Below, in pieces: positions 34,543 to 40,930 of a stretch of 49,499 nt of DNA. Numbering within the stretch: position 1 is the first letter of the stretch; every line of letters begins with the position of its first letter. The DNA lies in assembly GCA_035294725.1 (NCBI GenBank), contig DATGKK010000086.1, positions 1-49,499 of the forward strand, given 5' to 3'. The translations under genes were made by a program, and so were the position numbers. Source of the DNA: DATGKK01 sp035294725 (GTDB lineage: Bacteria > Actinomycetota > Acidimicrobiia > Acidimicrobiales > Bog-793). The notes below the pieces were generated by a model, which was given only the letters and a program-made list of their open reading frames with translations, did no database searches and was not told the DNA's origin.

Positions 34543-35274
34543 TCACGCCTCGGGCGCGGCCTTGGTGTGCCCCGTCCACTCCCGACCGTCCCACCAACGC
34601 AGGTCCGCCTGCCCGCCAGGATCGGGATACCAGCCCGCCGGGATGGTGATCGGCGGGATCTCGACCGCCTTCGCCCCGGTGACGAGGAGCCGGTGGTCGG
34701 CGGCGAGCCGTTCGAGCTCCTCGAGTGCGCCTCGAGGTCCTGCCAGGGCCACTGGCCCGTTCGCCCTGCTCGCAACGAGGGCGCGAGCAAGCAGCTGGCG
34801 AACGACCGGATGACCGGCGAGCTCAGGCGGGATGCCGAGGCTCTGCCCGCTCGCACGCAGCTTGACCACGACGAGCCCCTCGCGTGGACCTCTCATCCAC
34901 CGCCACGGCCTCGAGAAGCCCTCCGGCCCAATCCGGATCGCGCTCACCCCCGCAAGGTCGACGCTCTGTGGACGACTGCCGTCGAGCCGCTCCAGGCGAA
35001 GGGAGTGGGCGGAGACCACGACAGCCGTCGGGCGAGCGGCGAGCACCGCCCGAACGAGGCGAGCTGCCCAGGTGAGGCCGACGAGCAGCGGAAGGAGCTC
35101 GAGAAGCAGCAGCTGAGGTCCCGCACCCAGCTCGAGCACGGTGAGCCCCGCACCGACCGCGATGCACCCGGCGGCGGCACCGAGGAGGCGGGCTCGGCTG
35201 CGCTGCCACTCCTTCGGAGTGGGGCTCGACCGGAGCACCACGCCGTCAGGTGTGTCGAGCTGCTCGAGGTTCAC
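34543..35274 (-). CDS. Membrane protein with C-terminal DUF2510 domain
   Basis: 243-residue protein. Two adjacent hydrophobic segments (about 31-50 and 53-78) place it in the membrane near the N-terminus. They are followed by a PH-like region containing LRLERLDGSRPQSVDLAGVSAIRIG and a cytosolic helical part. The last 30 residues hold a DUF2510 motif, AGWYPDPGGQADLRWWDGREWTGH, a short tryptophan-rich module common in actinobacterial membrane proteins and of unknown function. It is convergent with the thiolase and lies 24 nt upstream... that is, its start faces the recR stop, so it may be the last gene of the dnaX-ybaB-recR transcript. Confidence 0.78.
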   Translation of the reverse strand: MNLEQLDTPDGVVLRSSPTPKEWQRSRARLLGAAAGCIAVGAGLTVLELGAGPQLLLLELLPLLVGLTWAARLVRAVLAARPTAVVVSAHSLRLERLDGSRPQSVDLAGVSAIRIGPEGFSRPWRWMRGPREGLVVVKLRASGQSLGIPPELAGHPVVRQLLARALVASRANGPVALAGPRGALEELERLAADHRLLVTGAKAVEIPPITIPAGWYPDPGGQADLRWWDGREWTGHTKAAPEA

Positions 35275-35298
35275 GCCGCGCCACGATAGGCCCGCCCG

Positions 35299-35898
35299 TC
35301 ACCCGGCGACCTCGCGGCGGCCGACGAGCGCGCGGCCGAGTGTCAGCTCGTCGGCGTACTCGAGGTCCCCCCCGACCGGGAGCCCGCTCGCGATCCTCGT
35401 GACCCGCATCCCGAGCGGCGCCAGCAGCCGGGCGAGGTACATCGCCGTGGCCTCCCCCTCGAGGTTCGGGTTCGTGCACAAGATGACCTCGGTGATCGTG
35501 TGGTCGGCGAGCCGCTCGAGCAGGTCCCGGATCCGCAGCTGCTCGGGACCGATCCCGTCGATCGGGTTCAAGGCGCCGCCGAGCACGTGGTAGGTGCCGT
35601 GGAACTCCCGTGTCCGCTCGACGGCGACGATGTCGCGCGGATCCTCGACGATGCAGACCACCGTCTGGTCACGCCGCTGGTCCGAGCAGATCGCGCACAG
35701 CTCACCCTCGGCGACGTTGAAGCAGCGCTCGCAGAGCCGGATCCGGTCCTTCACGTCCGAGATCGCCTCCGAGAGCCTCATCGCCTCCTCCTTCGGCACC
35801 TCGAGGATGTGGAACGCGATCCGCTGCGCGGACTTCGGCCCGATCCCGGGGAGGCGGCCGAGCTCGTCCACGAGCCGTTGGATGGGACCGGCGAACAT
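35299..35898 (-). CDS. recR: Recombination mediator protein RecR
   Basis: 199-residue RecR, which works with RecO/RecF to load RecA on gapped DNA. Visible are the N-terminal helix-hairpin-helix (LGRLPGIGPKSAQRIAFHIL), the four-cysteine zinc motif (CERCFNVAEGELCAIC), and the Toprim domain with VVEDPRDI-type residues, HVLGGALNPIDGIGP and TNPNLEGEATAMYL. Length and order are standard. The ATG overlaps the last base of the ybaB stop (TGATG), so it is coupled to that gene, completing the conserved dnaX-ybaB-recR cluster. Confidence 0.97.
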   Translation of the reverse strand: MFAGPIQRLVDELGRLPGIGPKSAQRIAFHILEVPKEEAMRLSEAISDVKDRIRLCERCFNVAEGELCAICSDQRRDQTVVCIVEDPRDIVAVERTREFHGTYHVLGGALNPIDGIGPEQLRIRDLLERLADHTITEVILCTNPNLEGEATAMYLARLLAPLGMRVTRIASGLPVGGDLEYADELTLGRALVGRREVAG

Positions 35899-36527
35899 CA
35901 GTGGGCGTCCGTGCCGTCCTCGGTCGCCGGATCACCGCCGTCGTCGTCCAGGTCCTCGCCGCCGGAGAGCTCCTCGAAGTCGAGGACCGGGCCGTCACCG
36001 CTCAACAGGTCATCCATGAAGCTGTTGAAGGCCTCGGGCATCCCCGGCGGCAACCCGCCGGAGAACAGGCCCTGCACCATCTCCCCGAAGTCCACGCCCT
36101 CCGGGAAGAGCGAGGAGGCCGCGCGCTCCCTCACCGCGCTCGCTTCGGCGACTGCCTGGCGTACCGCCGCTAGGACGAGGTCCTCCAGCATGGCCACGTC
36201 GCCCGGGTCGACGACGTCGCGCGAGATCCGCACTGCGAGCACCTCCAGGTTGCCGCTCATGTCGACCTCGACCGCACCACCGCCCGCCCTGCCCGTCACG
36301 ACCGCGTCCTCCGCCTGCGCCGACGCCTCCTCGAGCTGCTCGCGGGCCCGGTCGAACAAGCTGCTCAGGCCTCCGAGCGGCAGGGCGCCTCCGAGCGGCC
36401 CGAGATCCGGCAGCGACAGGCCGCCGAGGGACGGGAACGGCGGCGGTCCGGCACCGGCGTCGCCGTCGTCACCCCCGCCGTCCGACCCCGAGCAGTCGCC
36501 GCTGGTGGGTTCCACGTCCCCGGTCAC
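35898..36527 (-). CDS. YbaB/EbfC-family nucleoid-associated protein with long extensions
   Basis: 209 residues, about twice the usual YbaB length. The conserved core (about residues 55-140) has the helical dimer region FDRAREQLEEASAQAED and the signature VVTGRAGGGAVEVDMSGNLEV, with ISRDVVDPGDVAMLEDLVLAAVRQAV. The N-terminal 55 residues are Gly/Pro/Asp-rich and the C-terminal roughly 60 residues are acidic with a FMDDLLSGDG-type segment, both atypical. The GTG start is preceded by a perfect AGGAGG 7 nt away and overlaps the dnaX stop by 4 nt. YbaB proteins bind DNA as dimers; the extensions may modify this or recruit partners. Confidence 0.88.
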   Translation of the reverse strand: MTGDVEPTSGDCSGSDGGGDDGDAGAGPPPFPSLGGLSLPDLGPLGGALPLGGLSSLFDRAREQLEEASAQAEDAVVTGRAGGGAVEVDMSGNLEVLAVRISRDVVDPGDVAMLEDLVLAAVRQAVAEASAVRERAASSLFPEGVDFGEMVQGLFSGGLPPGMPEAFNSFMDDLLSGDGPVLDFEELSGGEDLDDDGGDPATEDGTDAH

Positions 36528-38380
36528 CCGGTCACCTCCTCTGCGCCTGGGAAGACCTCTCTCAGGCGGTGCTCCGCCCAGGACACCGTGTCGTGCGGGG
36601 CGCCGCCCGCCTCGGAGCCCGGCTCGTCCTCGTCGAGCTCGTACGCCTCGTCCCCGCTCTCCATGGGGTCGCCACGTCCCTCGGCAGGGTGGTGCCCCGA
36701 CGTGGCGGCAGCGTCCGGAGACTCCCGCTGCACCCTCGCGCGGCCCGACACAGGAGGTGGAGGGGAGGACCCGGCCCCTTCGGCGTCGTTCACGAGCTCG
36801 AGCCGCACCCTCGCGTGGAAGTGGGCTCCGATCGCAGCCGCCACCTCGTCGACCAGTGCCGCCGCGTGTTGCACGTGGGCTTCGTTCGGCAGGGCGAACA
36901 CGGCGATGCCGTCACGGACGGCAAGCCACCTGCCGATCTGGTACACCGCGCGGGCTCGAGGCTTGAGAGCCGGCAGGATGGCGTCCGCCCATGCGGTCAC
37001 GAGCTCGTCCCGCTCGAGCTCGACCGAGCCCGCGTCGCCGGCCGGGGAGCCGGCCGGGGGAGGTGAGGCCGAGCGGTCAACCGAGGGCGGCGACCCGGCG
37101 GCGGGATCAGTCTGTGGCGGTGGCGGTGCCTCCCCGGCGCCGGGCTCGCCGCTCGAGAGGAAGGCGCCGAGAGCCGGGCGAGTGCCCGCCCCCGGCACCG
37201 GTGAGGGAGGCTGGGCCGACGGAGGCCGTGCCGTGGCGCCGCTCGGCGCCGTCTCCAGCTCAGCAACTCGGCGCTCCAGCCGTTCGATCCGATCGGCTAG
37301 TGCGCTCGCACTGTCGTCGAGGTCAGGCGCGGTCAGGCGGGCCAGCGCCACCTCGAGGGTGATACGGGGGTCGATCGCCTCGCGCATGTCCACAATCGCG
37401 GTGCCAACGAGCTCAAGCGCTCGCACACACCGAGCCGGGGACAGCAGTGCCCGACCGTCTCCAGCGAGCATCTCCGGATCTGGACGGGCGACCCGGCGTG
37501 CGACGCTGGCGAGGAACTGCTCCCTCAGGCTCTCCACCAGCTCCACCGCAAGCCGCTGGGGGTCGAAGCCCGCCGTGACGGCCTCGGCGACGACCCGAAG
37601 GGCGCTCGAGACGTCATGCTCGGCGATGCTCGAGACGAGCTGGGCCAGAAAGCGCGGGTCGTCCTCGACCACGCCGGTGACGGCGACCTGATCGAGCACG
37701 GACAGCGCGTCCCGGGCCGACCCGTGCCCGCGGCGGACCGCCGCCTCGATCCCGTCCGCCGGCAGGGCAAGCCCTGCGTCGGCCGCTACCTGGCCGAGCA
37801 GCTCTTCCAGCACGTGCTGCTCGAGCAGGTGGAACTCGAAGTGCTGGGTGCGGCTCCGGATCGTGGGCAGCACCTTCTGCGGGTCCGTCGTCGCAAGGAC
37901 GAACACGACGTGCTCGGGCGGCTCCTCGAGCGTCTTCAGCAGCGCGTTCGAGGCCGCCGTCGAGAGCATGTGGACCTCGTCGATGATGTACACCTTGCGC
38001 TTGCCCGGAGTGGCGAGCGCGGCGCGCGAGACGAGGTCGCGCATCGCGTCCACCCCGTTGTTCGAGGCAGCGTCCAGCTCATGGACATCGAGCGAGGCAC
38101 CCCGTGCGATGTCGAGGCAGGCCTCGCAGCGGCCACACGGCTCTCCGTCGTCGAGGTCGAGACAGTTGAGCGCCTTCGCGAGGATCCGGGCCGTCGACGT
38201 CTTGCCCGTGCCCCGGGGACCGGAGAAGAGGTAGGCGTGGGCGACTCGCCCGTCGCGAACGGCGTGGCGAAGGGTCGCGACCGTGAGGTCCTGGCCCCTC
38301 ACCTCCGAGAACCGCTGCGGGCGGTAGCGCCGGTAGAGCGACTGGTACCCGGCGGCGTCAGCAGGAGGAGAGCCGGCCAC
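36524..38380 (-). CDS. dnaX: DNA polymerase III gamma/tau subunit
   Basis: Clamp-loader ATPase of 618 residues. AAA+ features are YRRYRPQRFSEVRGQ at the N-terminus, Walker A GPRGTGKTS, the zinc-binding cysteines around CLDLDDGEPCGRCEAC, VYIIDEVHML, LEEPPEHVVFVLATTD and the SRTQHFEF sensor region. The C-terminal part has a Pro-rich linker (about 395-460) and a tau-like domain. The GTG at 38380 is chosen because the conserved N-terminus follows it directly; the frame is open to 38452 but that section abuts the SRP RNA. No obvious A-rich programmed-frameshift site was noticed. It heads the dnaX-ybaB-recR operon. Confidence 0.95.
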   Translation of the reverse strand: MAGSPPADAAGYQSLYRRYRPQRFSEVRGQDLTVATLRHAVRDGRVAHAYLFSGPRGTGKTSTARILAKALNCLDLDDGEPCGRCEACLDIARGASLDVHELDAASNNGVDAMRDLVSRAALATPGKRKVYIIDEVHMLSTAASNALLKTLEEPPEHVVFVLATTDPQKVLPTIRSRTQHFEFHLLEQHVLEELLGQVAADAGLALPADGIEAAVRRGHGSARDALSVLDQVAVTGVVEDDPRFLAQLVSSIAEHDVSSALRVVAEAVTAGFDPQRLAVELVESLREQFLASVARRVARPDPEMLAGDGRALLSPARCVRALELVGTAIVDMREAIDPRITLEVALARLTAPDLDDSASALADRIERLERRVAELETAPSGATARPPSAQPPSPVPGAGTRPALGAFLSSGEPGAGEAPPPPQTDPAAGSPPSVDRSASPPPAGSPAGDAGSVELERDELVTAWADAILPALKPRARAVYQIGRWLAVRDGIAVFALPNEAHVQHAAALVDEVAAAIGAHFHARVRLELVNDAEGAGSSPPPPVSGRARVQRESPDAAATSGHHPAEGRGDPMESGDEAYELDEDEPGSEAGGAPHDTVSWAEHRLREVFPGAEEVTG

Positions 38381-38451
38381 GACGGTGGAGATTACGAGAC
38401 GGAGAGGGCCGGCGCTGCACGGAGACGACTCGGTCGGGCTTCCACGCGCCA

Positions 38452-38586
38452 CGGCGCTGCCGGGCGCAGCAGCCAGGTCCCCTGCGGCACATCCGCTCGT
38501 CCGCTGAGAGCTGCTGCCTTCCGGCCCTGACTCGGTTCACGGTGGCAGATTGCGCAGAACCCGGCCGCTGCGCTCGGCAGCGCCGA
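38452..38586 (-). ncRNA. ffs: Signal recognition particle RNA (4.5S/scRNA type)
   Basis: On the minus strand the conserved domain IV core GTCAGGGCCGGAAGGCAGCAGC type sequence (38510-38531) with the GGAA tetraloop is present, and the ends close a long helix: GCGCTGCCG (38575-38583) pairs perfectly with CGGCAGCGC (38454-38462), extended by two more base pairs. The motif GTGCCGCAGGGG on the distal arm is typical of actinobacterial SRP RNAs. A TAGTGT -10 at 38593-38598 predicts a 5' end near 38586. It lies directly upstream of dnaX, as in Bacillus (scr-dnaX). The end positions are approximate. Confidence 0.88.
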
Positions 38587-38592
38587 GCCGAC

Positions 38593-38602
38593 ACACTACC
38601 CT
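38593..38602. promoter_or_regulatory. Overlapping divergent -10 elements for SRP RNA and tRNA-Ser
   Basis: TAGTGT on the minus strand (38593-38598) is placed correctly for the SRP RNA, and TACCCT on the plus strand (38597-38602) is placed correctly for the tRNA, with TCGGCA (38574-38579) 17 nt upstream as a -35. The two hexamers share two bases. Confidence 0.5.
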
Positions 38603-38612
38603 GAGGCGGCTC

Positions 38613-38697
38613 GGAGGAGTGCGAGAGCGGCCGAATCGGCACGATTGGAAATCGTGTGACCTTCACGGGTCCGTGGGTTCAAATCCCACCTCCTCCG
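38613..38697 (+). tRNA. tRNA-Ser (GGA anticodon)
   Basis: An 85-nt class II tRNA. The acceptor stem pairs GGAGGAG (38613-38619) with CTCCTCC (38690-38696), with discriminator G at 38697. The anticodon stem is CACGA/TCGTG with loop TTGGAAA, giving anticodon GGA at 38647-38649, which reads UCC/UCU. A long variable arm (TGACCTTCACGGGTC region) and the T-arm GGGTTCAAATCCC are present. CCA is not encoded. It is back-to-back with the SRP RNA gene. Confidence 0.97.
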
Positions 38698-38827
38698 CTC
38701 GAGCCCGCGCCCCCTCAGGGGTCAGGCGGGCACCCCGTACGACCCTCGATCACGAGGGCGCTCAGGGGCCTGTTTCCACGCTGAGGGTCCGGTATACCAC
38801 TGGCCGTGCAGGATCCGGACAATCTCC

Positions 38828-38857
38828 TTGTCACCGCGAATCGCGTGTGGGTACCGT
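38828..38857 (+). promoter_or_regulatory. Candidate promoter of first secreted paralogue
   Basis: TTGTCA (38828-38833), an 18-nt spacer and TACCGT (38852-38857). The same arrangement (TTGCCT, 17 nt, TACGGT) occurs before the second paralogue at 39718-39746, and both are followed by GTTCAGCC (38867-38874 here) and TCCGAAGGAG. The duplication of the whole leader supports both elements. The region 38698-38827 between the tRNA and this promoter has nothing recognisable. Confidence 0.6.
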
Positions 38858-38896
38858 CCCGGAACCGTTCAGCCCACATCCGAAGGAGCGCAACTG

Positions 38897-39517
38897 ATGA
38901 GGAGTTCGCATCCAACGGTCCGGCGGCGTCCTCGACGCGGCCGCACCATCTCCAAACTGGCAGCTGTCACGTTGGTCGCGGGAATCGGCGTGCTCGCCGT
39001 GAGCACTCCCGCCTTCGCCGACAGCCCGTCGGACCCGCGTGCGACGTACTACACCGGTGACGTGCACTCGTGTGCCGCAGTGGGCTTCCCCGGCGACACC
39101 CAGGTGGGGACCTACGGTCTGAAGGCGGCCGACAAGTACGTCGCCGGCGTCGTGTACCCGAACTTCGGCTCGATCCAGCCGGGGCACGGCCAAGAGGTCG
39201 ACGTCGCGATCCGGTCAGGGGCACCCTCCAACCTCGTGGTGGACGCCGTCGTCACCGTGGGGGCGTACAGCTACAACGTGTACCACAACCAGAAGTACCT
39301 CCCGCCCGCGCTGAAGGCTCCTCAGCACTACATCACGCCCTTCGACGACAAGGGGTACGTGCCGATGGTCTGGCACTGGTTCATCTGCTACCACCTCGGC
39401 AACCAGATCCCCGTCGGGACGATCGGCGGGGTAGGGCTCGCAGCCATCGCGGGGCTCGGCCTCGTCGTGTGGCAGCGCCGCCGCCGTCACCTCGGCGAGC
39501 TGCCTGCGGCGACCTGA
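38897..39517 (+). CDS. Secreted, C-terminally anchored protein (tandem paralogue 1)
   Basis: 206-residue protein of unrecognised family. It has a basic N-terminus and a signal peptide with predicted cleavage after TPAFA (about residue 41), a soluble domain with two cysteines (59 and 164) likely to form a disulfide, then IPVGTIGGVGLAAIAGLGLVVW and RRRRH, i.e. a C-terminal membrane helix followed by a basic tail. Shared motifs with its neighbour include DPRATYY, SCA, GSI-GxGQE, YNVYxN, YLPP, PQHYI-PF and HWFICY. The ATG has AAGGAG 8 nt upstream. It is probably displayed on the outer face of the cytoplasmic membrane or cell wall. Function is unknown. Confidence 0.8.
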   Translation: MRSSHPTVRRRPRRGRTISKLAAVTLVAGIGVLAVSTPAFADSPSDPRATYYTGDVHSCAAVGFPGDTQVGTYGLKAADKYVAGVVYPNFGSIQPGHGQEVDVAIRSGAPSNLVVDAVVTVGAYSYNVYHNQKYLPPALKAPQHYITPFDDKGYVPMVWHWFICYHLGNQIPVGTIGGVGLAAIAGLGLVVWQRRRRHLGELPAAT

Positions 39518-39543
39518 AACTACCGTTGACGCTCTACTGACAC

Positions 39544-39641
39544 GACCACCGTCGGCGCTGCTCGGCTACCGGCGGTGGTCGCGCGTCAGCGGACCCCCGA
39601 GGCGCCCCTCGCAGGGGGGCGGAGGCTCGCGAGTCCGCCCC
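39544..39641 (+). terminator. Tandem terminator hairpins after paralogue 1
   Basis: Hairpin 1 pairs GACCACCGTCGG (39544-39555) with CCGGCGGTGGTC (39569-39580). Hairpin 2 pairs GGGGCGGA (39616-39623) with TCCGCCCC (39634-39641). Both lie in the 267-nt gap between the paralogues, before the second promoter; neither has a U-tract. Confidence 0.6.
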
Positions 39642-39717
39642 GGCGACGGCCAGCTCCCCGTTTCGTCACCTACAGGGTTCGGACGGCCACCCGAGGTGCA
39701 GAAAACTCAAGTACCAG

Positions 39718-39746
39718 TTGCCTCATCACGATGCCGTAGCTACGGT
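39718..39746 (+). promoter_or_regulatory. Candidate promoter of second secreted paralogue
   Basis: TTGCCT (39718-39723), a 17-nt spacer and TACGGT (39741-39746), followed by GTTCAGCC (39753-39760) and TCCGAAGGAG, matching the leader of the first paralogue. The second gene therefore has its own transcription start even though it lies in tandem. Confidence 0.6.
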
Positions 39747-39784
39747 CCTATCGTTCAGCCGAACTCCGAAGGAGCCCCAGTCAA

Positions 39785-40426
39785 ATGACAGATCAACTGC
39801 CACAGCCGACCCGGCGTAGAGGGCGCCGTCGGCTCGCCCTGAAGCTCGGGAGCACCACGCTCGCCGCGGGCATCGCCGTCCTCGCTCTCGGGACGCCGGC
39901 CTTCGCCAGCGGCACGAGCAGCGCTTCTGATCCTCGCGCAACGTTCTATGAGGGGAACGTGACGTCCTGCGCCGGCATCACCGTGAACGGCAAGAGCCTC
40001 TCCGGCGACAGCCAGCTCGGTTCGAGCAGCAACACGAACGCCTCCAACAGCTACCTGTCGGGCACCGTCTCGACGAACAGCGGCTCGATCCACACCGGAC
40101 AGGGCCAGGAGCTCGACGTCGCCATCCAGCCAGGGGCGAACGTGGTCGTGGACGCCGTCGTCGTGAAGGGGGGAGACGGCTACAACGTCTACAGCAACCC
40201 GACGTACCTGCCCCCGACGCTCAACCCGCCCCAGCACTACATCTCGCCCTTCAACGGCGGAGGCAACGTGCCGACGATCAGCCACTGGTTCGTCTGCTAC
40301 GAGCCGGGCACGCAGATCCCGGTCGGGACCATCGGTGGAGTCGGCCTCGCGGTCGTCGCCGGGCTCGGGCTCGTCGTCTGGCAGCGCCGGCGCCACCACA
40401 CGGGGAGCGCACCCGCAGCGGCCTGA
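39785..40426 (+). CDS. Secreted, C-terminally anchored protein (tandem paralogue 2)
   Basis: 213-residue paralogue of the preceding gene. It has the same architecture: arginine-rich N-terminus, signal peptide ending TPAFA, a soluble domain with two cysteines (62 and 171), then IPVGTIGGVGLAVVAGLGLVVW and RRRHH. The middle shows a Ser/Asn/Thr-rich insertion (about 71-100) that the first copy lacks. The shared motifs YNVYSNPTYLPP, PQHYISPF and SHWFVCY lie close to the membrane. The identical IPVGTIGGVGLA junction and basic tail look like an anchoring or sorting signal, but it is not LPxTG. The ATG has AAGGAG 10 nt upstream. Function is unknown; the duplication suggests a structural or surface-layer role. 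Confidence 0.8.
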   Translation: MTDQLPQPTRRRGRRRLALKLGSTTLAAGIAVLALGTPAFASGTSSASDPRATFYEGNVTSCAGITVNGKSLSGDSQLGSSSNTNASNSYLSGTVSTNSGSIHTGQGQELDVAIQPGANVVVDAVVVKGGDGYNVYSNPTYLPPTLNPPQHYISPFNGGGNVPTISHWFVCYEPGTQIPVGTIGGVGLAVVAGLGLVVWQRRRHHTGSAPAAA

Positions 40427-40457
40427 GTCTGCAGCGACTCTCCCGAACCTTCACCTC

Positions 40458-40499
40458 GACATCGCCGCCTGCGGGCCCCACGCCCCGGGCGGCGATGTC
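40458..40499 (+). terminator. Terminator hairpin after paralogue 2
   Basis: Perfect 12-bp inverted repeat GACATCGCCGCC (40458-40469) and GGCGGCGATGTC (40488-40499) around an 18-nt GC-rich loop, 31 nt after the paralogue 2 stop and just before the stop of a convergent small gene. It could act in both directions. Confidence 0.7.
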
Positions 40500-40515
40500 G
40501 CGTCCCTCGGCCTGC

Positions 40516-40755
40516 TCAGTGGCCCCCGGCTGCGATCGCCTGGCCGAGGGGCAAGACTGCCGGCCACTCTGCGACCGCCCGCTCGAAGAGCTCCTCGTCA
40601 TCGGTCGACTCGAGCACACGCTCCCCGGTCGTGAGGTCCACCCATCCGATCTGGTGGCCGGCCGACCCCTCGACGTAGAGGCGGTCGACTCCGAACCGGC
40701 GGCGCCTCAGGATCGACATCGACCCGACGGCGAACTGCTCGATCACGTCACCCAC
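40516..40755 (-). CDS. Small hypothetical protein with strong ribosome site
   Basis: 79-residue protein, no recognised family. The sequence has a basic patch (ILRRRRFGVDRLYVEG), a short beta-like stretch (HQIGWVDLTTGERV), and an acidic helix (STDDEELFERAVAEWPAV). The GTG at 40755 is chosen over the longer frame because a perfect GGAGG lies 7 nt before it. It is divergent from the sigma-like fusion gene (176 nt apart) and convergent with paralogue 2. No signal peptide or transmembrane segment is seen, so it is probably cytosolic. Confidence 0.6.
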   Translation of the reverse strand: MGDVIEQFAVGSMSILRRRRFGVDRLYVEGSAGHQIGWVDLTTGERVLESTDDEELFERAVAEWPAVLPLGQAIAAGGH

Positions 40756-40930
40756 CGGCAAACCTCCCGACGAGCGGGAGTATCGGCCGTCGCGGCCCCG
40801 AACTTGAGCGGCAGCCCCGTGCTCGCCGGACCGGACGTCGGCGTCGTGGCAGCCACTGAGGGCATGCAGCCTTGGCAGGGACGGCGCGCCCCGTCGAGGC
40901 GGCTCCACGCAGTAGAACGAGTCCGATCCC

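Noticed and set aside
38550..38897. Plus-strand 115-codon open frame
   Set aside because: It runs through the tRNA-Ser gene and the leader of the first secreted paralogue and has no protein features.
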